Source: Macrostomum hystrix (taxonomy: Eukaryota; Platyhelminthes; Macrostomidae). Taken from it: a DNA stretch of 64,000 nt. This document shows, in pieces, positions 1-10,400 of the stretch. Position 1 is the stretch's first letter, and each line of letters begins with the position of its first letter. The stretch is from the NCBI GenBank assembly GCA_950097015.1, contig CATNEN010000035.1, forward strand, positions 447,001 to 511,000, in the 5' to 3' direction. Under the pieces are notes generated by a model. The model did not search any database. It saw only the letters and a list, made by a program, of their open reading frames with translations, and was not told the DNA's origin. The position numbers and the translations under genes were made by a program.

Positions 1-1165
1 AGGGAGATGGAAGGTTGAGGGAGATGGAAGGGTGGGGGAGATGGAAGGGTGAGGGAGATGGAAGGTTGAGGGAGATGGAAGGGTGAGGGAGATGGAAGGG
101 TAAGGAAGGTTAAGGGAGATGGAAGGTTGAGGGAGATGGAAGGGTGGGGGAGATGGAAGGTTGAGGGAGATGGAAGGTTGAGGGAGATGGAAGGGTGAGG
201 GAGATGGAAGGGTAAGGAAGGTTAAGGGAGATGGAAGGTTGAGGGAGATGGAAGGGTGGGGGAGATGGAAGGGTGAGGGAGATGGAAGGGTGAGGGAGAT
301 GGAAGGGTGAGGGAGATGGAAGGGTAAGGAAGGTTAAGGGAGATGGAAGGTTGAGGGAGATGGAAGGGTGGGGGAGATGGAAGGGTGAGGGAGATGGAAG
401 GTTGAGGGAGATGGAAGGGTGAGGGAGATGGAAGGGTAAGGAAGGTTAAGGGAGATGGAAGGTTGAGGGAGATGGAAGGGTGGGGGAGATGGAAGGTTGA
501 GGGAGATGGAAGGTTGAGGGAGATGGAAGGGTGAGGGAGATGGAAGGGTAAGGAAGGTTAAGGGAGATGGAAGGTTGAGGGAGATGGAAGGGTGGGGGAG
601 ATGGAAGGGTGAGGGAGATGGAAGGGTGAGGGAGATGGAAGGGTGAGGGAGATGGAAGGGTAAGGAAGGTTAAGGGAGATGGAAGGTTGAGGGAGATGGA
701 AGGTTGAGGGAGATGGAAGGTTGAGGGAGATGGAAGGTTGAGGGAGATGGAAGGTTGAGGGAGATGGAAGGTTGAGGGAGATGGAAGGTTGAGGGAGATG
801 GAAGGTTGAGGGAGATGGAAGGTTGAGGGAGATGAAAGGTTGAGGGAGATGGAAGGTTGAGGGAGATGGAAGGTTGAGGGAGATGGAAGGTTGAGGGAGA
901 TGAAAGGGTGAGGGAGATGGAAGGTTGAGGGAGATGGAAGGTTGAGGGAGATGGAAAGGTGGGGGAGATGGAAGGGTGAGGGAGATGGAAAGGTGGGGGA
1001 GATGGAAGGGCGAGGGAGATGGAAGGGTGAGGGAGATGGAAGGGCGAGGGAGATGGAAAGGTGGGGGAGATGGAAGGGTGAGGGAGATGGAAGGGTGGGG
1101 GAGATGGAAAGGTGGGGGAGATGGAAGGGTGAGGGAGATGGAAGGTTGAGGGAGATAAGATTGTG
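1..1165. repeat. 17-bp minisatellite with exact 112-bp higher-order repeat
   Basis: Tandem copies of a 17-bp unit (agggagatggaaggttg and variants) begin before the window and run to about 1165. In the first 660 bases a 10-bp insert (taaggaaggt) recurs at 101, 213, 325, 437, 549 and 661. That is exactly every 112 bp, or six 17-bp units plus 10, so the array was amplified in 112-bp blocks. From 680 on the units are simpler and then diverge. Reading frames across it on both strands are repeat artefacts. Confidence 0.95.
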
Positions 1166-1620
1166 AGAGAAAGAATTGTGAGGGACATGGAAAGGTGGTG
1201 GCGAGAGAGGAGTTCAGGCAGATCTAAAATCAGCCAGGTGTGAGGGACGATGTTGAGGAAGCAGTTCATATCCGCCTCAATCTCCCGTATCCTGCTCAAT
1301 CATTCGGCAACTGGCGCTGTGACGTGACGTGATTTTCAAGATGGAAAAATGTCACAGACTGATGTCCTCGATTTTGATTGCTAAAAATGGAGCAGATCGT
1401 TGAACAGTTTTATTCATAATTGAACCGCTCGTTGGAGAAGGAAAAGGCGGTGAACTTTCGAACAAGAAAGTCTGCTAACTACTGAACAGTAGTCAGGTAT
1501 GGATCCAAAGTGTTAAATACGAAACAAAGGATCATTTTCGTACCGAACTGCATCTTATTTGACCTGATAGATCTATGCATTTTATTTACTTCTGCTTTCT
1601 CGCTGTGTTTGTTCATTTGT

Positions 1621-2280
1621 CCATTCAGATCAAACAAATCCCATTCAGATGCAACAAATCCTATTCAGATCAAACGAATCCCATTCAGATCAAACAAATC
1701 CCATTCAGATCAAACAAATCCCATTCAGATCAAACAAATCCTATTCAGATCAAACGAATCCCTTTCAGATGCAACAAATCCCATTCAGATGCAACAAATC
1801 CTATTCAGATCAAACGAATCCCATTCAGATGCAACAAATCCTATTCAGATCAAACGAATCCCATTCAGATGCAACAAATCCTATTCAGATGCAACAAATC
1901 CTATTCAGATGCAACAAATCCTATTCAGATGCAACAAATCCTAGTCAGATCAAACAAATCTCATTCAGATCAAACAAATCCCATTCAGATCAAACAAATC
2001 CCATTTAGATGCAAAAAATCGCATTCAGATCAAACAAATCTCATTCAGATCAAACAAATCCCATTCAGATCAAACAAATCCCTTTCAGATCAAACAAATC
2101 CCATTCAGATGCAACAAATCCCATTCAGATCAAACAAATCCCATTCAGATCAAACAAATCCCATTCAGATTAAACATATCCCATTCAGATTAAACAAATC
2201 CCATTCAGATGCAACAAATCCCATTCAGATGCAACAAATCTCATGAAGATCAAACAAATCCCATTCAGATCCAGCAATTC
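1621..2280. repeat. 20-bp minisatellite
   Basis: About 32 copies of a 20-bp unit (ccattcagatcaaacaaatc), with two main variants that differ by caaac versus gcaac in the middle. The unit is free of stop codons in several frames, which creates overlapping false reading frames on the + strand. Confidence 0.95.
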
Positions 2281-3343
2281 TTATTCATAGCCAAAGATTC
2301 CCAAATCAAATCAAACAAATCAAATTAAAAAGAAACAGTTAAATAAAACAAAATGTTAGACTATTGAAACAGAAGCTTTGATATTTTTTAGATTCAAACC
2401 AGCAATGAAGCTTGCGGCCTACCGTTTGTGAGCTAAAAGTGCACTTAAGCCACACGTGCTCAATGAAAACCAGCTGGAATTCACCCTGTCGAGATCCCCC
2501 AGTACGTAAATCTCTCAGCCAATCAGCGCGGGAATTAGGATGGTGGGAAAGTCCTGAGGACCGGTGGTAGTGTCTGTTAAAACTTTTCACCAGATTTTCG
2601 TCACCTTTTTTAGCCAATCAGCTTTCACTTAGGGGTTAGAGAGTTCTCACGTGCAAGTCAATGTACGCATTGGTCTGGCTTCACACGCCCTAAAATGGAG
2701 CTTAGAAAATTTCGGAATTTAAATTAGGATTAAATAAAATAAAGGATCAATCGTTAGTCGCACTCTGCTCTGTAATTGTCGCGACTTTCGTCTCTGCCTT
2801 CTGTCCTCTATTCACTCTTTCGTTCTCTGCACTTTTCTTGTTTACATCGTCCAGTTCAATCTAGTTCTTTCTCTCTCGTTATCTCTGCGGCTGATCTCTC
2901 ATTCTCTATCCTTTCTTTCTTTCCTCCTCTCTGATTGGTCCGCCGCTCACGTTCTAGCCTCCTCTCCTACCCTCAGTCGCGCACTCTTGTACCGCCAACC
3001 CCCCTTCCTTATCGCTCTGTTAAACTTAAATATATTTTGACTCTCGGCCTGAATTGGCTCACAGCCGTATGAACGGGTTCTTACTGCGAGGACTCAATTT
3101 GTAGCATAAGAAATCAAGACAGTAATGACTTCCACAATCGATAATAACCACACACAAATGTACACCAAAACAAAGATGAAAAGAATGGGGTGAGAAAAGA
3201 GAGACGAATAGTGAGCCAATCAGAAACGAGAGAGAGGAGAGAAATGAATGTTAGCTAAGAAGTTGAATAGACAGAGGGAGAGAGGAGAGACAGAGTAAGA
3301 AATGGAGTGGCAATAGCATGCACTTTAACACGCTGTTAGGCAA
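2281..3343. other. Intergenic, no gene seen
   Basis: No coding region, RNA gene or repeat array that I can support. There is a pyrimidine-rich tract on the + strand around 2760-3000 (runs of tctct and ttctt) followed by a purine-rich tract at 3190-3300 leading to the TATA box of the next gene. Confidence 0.6.
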
Positions 3344-3355
3344 TATATAAATAAG
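3344..3355 (+). promoter_or_regulatory. TATA box of the secreted Cys-rich gene
   Basis: TATATAAATAAG lies 80-92 bases in front of the ATG at 3436. A start site about 30 bases downstream would give a 5' UTR of roughly 60 bases. The assignment rests on consensus and position only. Confidence 0.6.
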
Positions 3356-3435
3356 CCTTAGTAGTAGCCTAGGCGCAATACACGAAGCGTCTGTTAACTT
3401 TCATGCATTTAAGCCTCTGCCAACATAGCATCAAG

Positions 3436-4560
3436 ATGCGCGCCCAGCTCTTCGTCTGTATGGCCGTTTGCCTGTTTGTTTCAGTGAGTGACTGCTGTTT
3501 TAGGCATTTACTATTGCTTCAGTTGTGATTTGTAAGCTTTTTCTATCATTACTAATAAGCATCATCATAATCTCAATAATTCTCAGGGCAAGCAAGCAAG
3601 AAAACTTCTTTCCTCGCAGCCCACCTTAAGCGACAGCCAGCTGCAGGACTGCATCCTGCGTGACATCAATTGTCCTCCAAGCGGTGTCCTAGACTTCAAG
3701 CAGGCTCGCATTTTCGTCCGCATCCTGAATAGCCTGGATCTGCCGGAGCGATGCAAGTGCGACCTGTCCGAAATACAATGCCTCCGTGGCTGCTACTACA
3801 ACTACCAAGTGAAGGCCACCCTAATGTCTGCTGTCTGGCATGCCTTGAGACAGGGCACCGATGCTGATGTGAGCTTTTTTGACATGTCGGCAATGGCACA
3901 CCATTTGGTGAAACTAGACCCGCAGCCGGCGAGGAGGCAATTCTGCCCATATCGCTGACTCCTGAGCACACACGCACACATATACCGTACGCAGGCACAC
4001 TCACATAGGTGTGTACATCTGCCCTGACTTTCTTATCGTCAGGCAGTGTACAATCTCACTATGCCTTGGAGGTTGGCCCTCAGGCGCATAAATTGCATGA
4101 CAAGCCCCCAAGCCTTCTCTCCGCTGCTGCACCCCAAAAAACATGGCCTCGCCGCGGAATCGAACTCGGGACCTTGGTGCGAGAGGCAAACGCGTTAACC
4201 GCTCTGCCATTCATTCCGAAGCTATAATCACTGGGCAAAAGATCTCCCCACTGCATGCTTAGTGTACTTTTGACTGATCGTTCCCTAAAAACCCCAAACT
4301 GCATCATTCAGGTCGCCAAGCAGAGCACTGTTGTCTCCATGGAGACCTACTTCAAGCCATGCCTGCTCGAGGGCAAGGGCTGCGGCGACCTCCAGATCTC
4401 GCTGGACCCCGCCAAGCTGAGCGAAGGTCTGGCTAACTTCAAAGTGCTGACAGACCTGTCAGAGCAGTGCCAGTGCAATATGGAGGAGGACAACTGCGCC
4501 AGGAACTGCTTCTACTCGGAGGCCAAGAAGCTGATTGCAGCTGGATTCCTTGTGCTGTAG
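3436..4560 (+). CDS. Small secreted protein with two duplicated Cys-rich domains
   Basis: Three exons, 3436-3483, 3587-3868 and 4312-4560, join in phase 0 with GT-AG borders and encode about 192 residues. Exon 1 is a signal peptide: MRAQLF followed by a hydrophobic stretch ending VCLFVS. Exons 2 and 3 each encode one copy of the same module, C-x6-C-x(26 or 28)-C-x-C-x6-C-x3-C, giving six cysteines per copy and presumably three disulfides per module. Shared positions include C-x-L at the start, ERCKC against EQCQC, and CLRGCYY against CARNCFY. Both modules sit on phase-0 exons, so the second arose by simple exon duplication. The intron between them (3869-4311) contains a SINE. A TATA box precedes the gene. 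No family is recognised; the protein is probably extracellular. Function is unknown and I do not guess one. Confidence 0.85.
3884..4222 (-). mobile_element. tRNA-derived SINE, family 1, copy A
   Basis: On the minus strand the element begins with a tRNA-like head carrying an A box (TGGCAGAGCGG) and a B box (GTTCGATTCC). A roughly 240-bp body follows, ending near ccaaatggtgtgccattgcc. The body matches the sequence at 30196-30459 closely over its whole length, including the GCGTACGGTAT and CAGGAGTCAGCG stretches. It is inserted in the second intron of the secreted-protein gene, opposite to that gene's direction. Confidence 0.8.
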
Positions 4561-4777
4561 GAGTTGCTCAACTTACTAACGTATTCCACTGAGTAGTTTA
4601 ACACATTGTGCTGCATTTCTTGCATTTCTCCCACACTTTTACTAATTTGTAATGTTTTAAGAAATATACTGAATCGTACCAATGAAATCGTTAATCTGCT
4701 TCTGAATTTATAGCAGAAAAAATGTTTGTGGCTTGCTTTTAACGCTTCTTAAACTGCTGGAACCACTCGAAAGTGAT

Positions 4778-6650
4778 ATTGTACCCTTTTGTCTATGGTT
4801 TCCGGCATTCATACCTGCGGTAACAATTTAATTGTTTGTCGGCTTTTTTCGATTGTTGCCGGATTTCAGACGAATGTAATTGGCTATCAAAACAAGGAAC
4901 AACAATAGCAACACGGCGAAAGTGTTTCATAGTCACAAAAAGTTCTTAAGAACAAACCGATCGAATCAATTGTTTTACTTTCCGTAAAAGTTGAATGTGC
5001 AGTTGTGGAACTGACCACCACAGAGGCTTCTCGGCAGGTCTTGGCCGCCCTCGGGTGCTTTCATCAGCTCGCCTCTATCAGACCCAGTTGTCACACTTTC
5101 GATGGTGGATTCCGCATCGTCGTCAATCTTGGTGACTTTGGACCCATAGGCAGCCAGACAAGCGCTCATTCGGGCCACACAGTCCATGTCTCGCCGCTTG
5201 TATACATCCACTGAGCTCGAATTCTTGTGTCCCGTCATTAGTGTAATCGCTTGATTATCGAAACCGGCCTTGGCCAAACAGTTCACCTAAGTTTCAGCAG
5301 TTGGGTAAGACAGTATTCTTACAGTTTTACTGAAGTGAGTAGGCCATGCGATCTTTACTCACCGTAGTTACTCGCACACAATGGTTGGTGTACTTCCGCT
5401 GCAGAGCCAGACACGCACTCAGATTCTTCATGAAGTCTCCAAGTGAATCTTTGCCGAGTCGTTGGCAGGCTGAGAAGCCAGACTTATTGAGCCTTGGGAA
5501 CAACACCTCACATCCATTCGGTAGTTGAGAGACGTACATTTTAAAGGCTTCGACGGGACAAACAGTTTTGTCTTGCACGCTGTACATCCGAGCTAACTTG
5601 AGATCCTTGAATGCCTTCTCGTTCAACGACGCTTTAACATTTTTCGACAGCATGGCGACAGCGACGCGTACAAACTCCGTACCTCCTTCTGACACTATCT
5701 CAAAACATCCAGGTGTCAACTCTCTCAGATTTTCTCGGCCTCGCAGTGCGAAATGGAGCAGAACGTTGAAAATGTTTTCGTCCTGCAGTTTACGAAGGGA
5801 CGTTCGGTCAAAGTATGCGCGAATTGTTTGCATGTCGTCCTCGGAAATAGCTTCGTATTTGTCTACCTTCTCGACGTGTCCTTCCATGTACATTTTCACC
5901 ATGGCGACAAGAACGCCATTGCAACGCTTGAAGGCTTCTCCGGTAACGATGTTCACCTGGCGATTAACGGACGGGGATTGCAGGTGGCGTTGAATAGCCG
6001 CACGAAAACAGATGAGAGACTTTGGCGCATAGTAAGTTCCATCCTGCTTTCGAAGGGATGAATAGAAAAGCCTCAGATAATCGTTCAAAAATCGATCCGG
6101 AACACGCTCAAACTCCTGGCAGAGCCCCTTCTCGTTGAGGAACTGTCGGAACCTTGCCACGTGAAGCTTCCGTTGCGTCTCGGTCGATTTCGGCACTGAG
6201 TCACTCTCAAGTCGGTCCAACATTTCCAGATCTTCGCTACGTAGCTCAGGCAGCCCGTTGGAACTGGACGACGCATCCAGGTTGTCCATCTCCAGAACGT
6301 AGCGCGTGCTCGACTCTCGGGTGACAAAAGCCAACTCGTCCGTGGAGAGTCCACATATTTCTCCGCCAGGAATGTTTGCGTAGCGAATCATAGCTACTTT
6401 TCCTATTTGCACTCCGAATAGGAGAATTAATTCAAGCTCAAAATCAACTTGAGAATTAACTCATGGCAGCCAGGCTAGCTGTCTTCACTGTCCTTTAAAT
6501 TTGCCATAAACGATTAATTATCTCTACAACCCTTTCATTTAGAGAGCGACTAAATTTGCTCTCCGGCAACATTCCGGCAACAATCGCATTTCATACTCAG
6601 CATCCGCACTATGTCTGGGCCATAGACAAGGGAAGTCAAAAGGGTACAAT
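4778..6650. mobile_element. Element encoding tyrosine recombinase, bounded by imperfect inverted repeats
   Basis: The recombinase gene lies between ATTGTACCCTTTTG at 4778-4791 and its exact complement at 6637-6650. Further matching blocks follow inwards on both sides: GTCTATGG, then CGATTGTTGCCGGA, at offsets of about 72 bases (left) and 64 bases (right). The right side has an extra roughly 10 bases between the first two blocks. I see no convincing target-site duplication. Classical Cryptons have a tyrosine recombinase but no terminal inverted repeats, and DIRS elements would add a reverse transcriptase, which is absent here. The outer limits are therefore my inference. Confidence 0.6.
4975..6391 (-). 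CDS. Tyrosine recombinase (Crypton / DUF3504-like), two exons, apparently intact
   Basis: Exon 1 is 5363-6391 and exon 2 is 4975-5286, joined in phase 0 across a 76-bp GT-AG intron, giving about 446 residues. The start is the first ATG, at 6391; an in-frame GTG lies at 6412. Residues about 65-145 look like the core-binding (SAM-like) domain. The catalytic domain shows Arg I in ALRGRENLREL (about R217), box II HCVR (H337, R340), GHKNSSSVDVY with H363, and the nucleophile Y372. All catalytic positions of the family (R, HxxR, H, Y) are therefore present. Such proteins cut and rejoin DNA through a 3'-phosphotyrosine link. Related domains occur in Crypton transposons and in domesticated animal genes of the ZMYM, KCTD1 and QRICH1 type. 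The intron splits the catalytic domain just after HCVR. Given the flanking inverted repeats I read it as a transposon gene; a domesticated host gene is the alternative. Confidence 0.8.
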
Positions 6651-6656
6651 AATGAC

Positions 6657-6751
6657 ATATACCGATTTTTTTCGGCAGCAATTGCTCTACTAAGCTTCAG
6701 CCGCTACGCGGCTTCAGCTTACGCAATTGCTGCCGAAAAAAATCGGTATAT
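6657..6751. repeat. Foldback hairpin, perfect 29-bp arms
   Basis: Bases 6657-6685 and 6723-6751 are exact reverse complements (atataccgatttttttcgg... and its complement). The 37-base loop is itself nearly palindromic around agccgc-tac-gcggct. It starts 7 bases outside the right inverted repeat of the recombinase element. It is likely a miniature foldback transposon; no protein is encoded. Confidence 0.85.
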
Positions 6752-7477
6752 ATCGTTACATTGCAGTTTGCAACAGCCAAAAGATACTTGCTCAGTCTAG
6801 GGGGATTTCCTTGATTTCTAAAATTTGTTAGTTGTGAAATCTTTCGTCTCACTAATAGAAGCTAGAAATTGGGATGGTGTGGTAGCAGACCCAGTCCACG
6901 GACACAGTGACTACATCCAACAAAATATGTTTTGTTGTACCTTCTGCATTCAAGAAAAAATAAAAAAGTGAAATAAGTTTACTTCTCACTAGATTTCGAT
7001 TGCTAGATCACAATTTTTATTTCTGGTTAATCGGAAAAAAACGTGCCGCAATGCAAAAAAGTTAGATGACTCTAAAAAGTGAGCTATCTACTTGAAAGTA
7101 GTATAGTCGAAAAAACGAAAATATCTATCTTTCCAGCTTCTACACAGTTTTTGGGATATTCCTAGTTGGAGTAAGATATATGAAAAAAAATAGCTTGGTA
7201 GTTCGTTGAGAATGCGACTTATGCTAACATAAACAACATTAAACAAGGGAATAAGCAGATACTAGAAAGTAACGATACTGCTAGTTGCTTTGAATTTTTT
7301 GATTTGGTGATATTGCCATCTGTATGGTTTCTCATGGTTCAAACCATGGTCATTTTATCATTTTATGTGGGATGCAGGCAAAAATTCTCGGTAAAAGACT
7401 AATTTTATGTAATGTTTGGTTAGGATAAGTGCAGCTCAGAATTATTAACATAAACACCAGTAAGTTTGAGCCGTTTT
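6752..7477. other. AT-rich intergenic, no gene seen
   Basis: Between the hairpin and the 3' end of the SLC13 gene I see no reading frame with family motifs, no RNA gene and no repeats. It should contain the SLC13 3' UTR on the minus strand, but no clear AATAAA is visible there. Confidence 0.5.
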
Positions 7478-10400
7478 TTATCCAACTGCGACAGTGACAT
7501 TGCCGGCCCAATCAGGGTACACTGCAAGGTCAAAGAGTGCCGTTCCATACGTCAAAGTAGCGCCGATCACCACAAGACCTGATACAATTGTCAGTACGAA
7601 GCCGCTTTTCATCTGCGGGTAGGGTTTTAGAGCTATTTTTAGCATCAAGGATGAATCTATTTTTAGCAATAAGGATGAAGTTATTTTTAGCAGCAAGGAT
7701 AAAACTATTTTTAGCAACAAGGGGTTGAAGCATTTTTTGCAACAATCTAAAATGTAATTTTAAGCGCCAAGATAACCCAGAAGTTAACATGCTACGTTGG
7801 AGCAAGTCATATGGCGCCAATTTTCAGTGTCAGTCTTCCTATATCCTGCGGCACCCACCATGTCAGCCACAGTCAGATAGCCCTTGGAGAACACGATTGA
7901 GTTCGGCGGCGTCGCCACGGGCAGGTTGAAGGCCAGCGAAGCCGAGATAGTGCAGGGCAGCATCAGTGACAGGGGGTTCATGCGGATGCTGCGACACTGT
8001 GGTATCAGGCGGGATGGAGTGGGTGGAGACGGTTAGAGGTATCGGGGCTTCTGATAATCGATTCTGCCAAAAATTAGATGACTCACTAGTTCAACCAGTA
8101 TGGGCAGCAGGATGCTGGCGGTGGCAGTGTTGGAGGTGATCTCGGTGATGAGTGTGGTGCAGTAGGTCACAATCAGCACCAGCAGAGGTCGGGGCAAGGC
8201 ACCAAGCGGTTTGAGCTGATCGCCAATTAGCAGCGAAAGGCCGGACTCCTGAAGTACACGAGAGCAGGTTTGACGGCTTTGCAATCTAATGGTCTAAATT
8301 TGTTTGCACACTCGCATCTAACTACTGTGAGTAGGTGGAAGAGCACAAAAATGTGTCAATATTTCTGGACCTTGGTGGCCATGGCCAGAGCGAAGCCGCC
8401 GCCGAGCAGGATGACGATGCCCCAGGGCAGCCGCTCGTGTACCACCTGCCAGGTCAGCAGGGTGCTGGCCTTCGGCCGGGACGATTCCGACGACTCCCTA
8501 GCGGCCTCTTCGTCATCCGCCCGCTTGTCTTTGTCCTCTGGCGCCTCCGGGCTCCTCTTGAACGGATTGCTGGACGGCAGCACGAAGAGCAGGACAGACA
8601 TGAGCAGCGCCGGCTGAGCGTCCGACATGTAGGCCCGGCTTTCGCCCGACTTTGTCCGGCTTGTGAACAAGGAGCTCCAGCCTGGACCGCCCGGCTCTCG
8701 GCTGATCCACAGCAGCACGGTGGTGCCGAAAAGCACGATGCAGCTCACCTCCGGGAAGCTGGTGGGTCAAAGGTGTAATAACTGGTGGGTCAAGGGTGTA
8801 ATAACTGGTGGGTCAAGGGTGTAATAACTGGTGGGTCAAGGGTGTAATAACTGGTGGGTCAAGGGTTTAATAACTGGTGGGTCAAGGGTGTAATAACTGG
8901 TGGGTCAAGGGTTTAATAACTGGTGGGTCAAGGGTTTAATAACTGGTGGGTCAAGGGTTTAATAACTGGTGGGTCAAGGGTGTAATAAATGGTGGGTCAT
9001 GGCTGTAATAACAGGTGGGTCAAGGGTGTAATAACTGGAGGGTCAAAGGTGTAATAACTGGTGGGTCAAGGGTGTAATAACTGGTGGGTCAAGGGTTTAA
9101 TAACTGGTGGGTCAAGGGTTTAATAACTGGTGGGTCAAGGGTGTAATAACTGGTGGGTCAAGGGTGTAAAAAATGGTGGTCAAGTGTGTAATAACTGTTG
9201 GGTCCTGGGTCAAGAGTGAAATAACCCAAGGATTCGACCCATTGTCCAGCAGTCGTGACACACGTGATCGGGCCGAGTTTTTCGTACTGCGCCTTCAGGG
9301 CTCGCTGGACCGCCTGGGCCTCCTCTGGGCTCTTCGCGCCTCCTTTGCAAAGACTTCTGCGGGTCATAAATAGAAGTCATGAACCTAATGACAAGCTGCT
9401 CATAGCTCCAGCTGTTCCAAGATTCAATCGCTCATAGCGTCATTCTCTCATAGCTACAATCGCTCATAGCTGCAATCGCTCATAGCTGCAATCGCTCACA
9501 GCTTTACCTGGGTCCCAAGAAAAGGATCTGGAGCCATAGCCAGGCCAGCAATAGGCAAGTGATCGATACAGGAAAGGCAAAGAGAAACCAGGTGCCAAAA
9601 TTAAAAGGTGTCTTGTTGCCAAAGTTTGTTGCCAGGTTGTTGTTGAGCACAAGATTTGGCGGTGTCCCAGTCAGTGTCGGTGTGCCGCCGTAGTTGGCGC
9701 TATAGGCAACCGCGATCGTCAGCATCTTGCAGATGCCTCTGAACTCAGCATTCTCAGGTTTCTGCATGTACTGCAACACTGAAAACTTCTGCGGACCCGG
9801 CTTGGAGTGACCGTTCTGCTGCTTCTTGGACTTTTCTGACTTCGTCTCAACCGCCACCTGAGCAGAAATAGATTAGATTTGCAGGCAATTATCTCAGTGG
9901 GGACAGGATGGAATGAGGACAGGATGAAATGAGGACAGGATGGAATGAGGACAGAATGGAATGAGGACAGGATGGAATGAGGACAGGATGGAATGAGGAC
10001 AGAATGGAATGAGGACAGGATGGAAGGAGGACAGAATGGAATGAGGACAGGATGAAATGAGGACAGAATGAAATGAGGACAGGATGAAAGGAGGACAGAA
10101 TGAAATGAGGACGGGGTGGAATGAGGACAGAATGGAATGAGGACAGGATGAAAGGAGGACAGAATGGAATGAGGACAGGATGGAATGAGGACAGGATGAA
10201 AGGAGGACAGAATGGAATGAGGACAGAATGGAATGAGGACAGGATGAAAGGAGGACAGAATGGAACGAGGACAGGATGGAATGAGGACAGAATGGAATGA
10301 GGACAGGATGAAAGGAGGACAGAATGGAATGAGGACAGGATGGAATGAGGACAGGATGAAAGGAGGACAGAATGGAATGAGGACAGGATGGAATGAGGAC

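Noticed and set aside
1575-2246. 223-codon frame on the + strand
   Set aside because: It is a frame through the 20-bp minisatellite.
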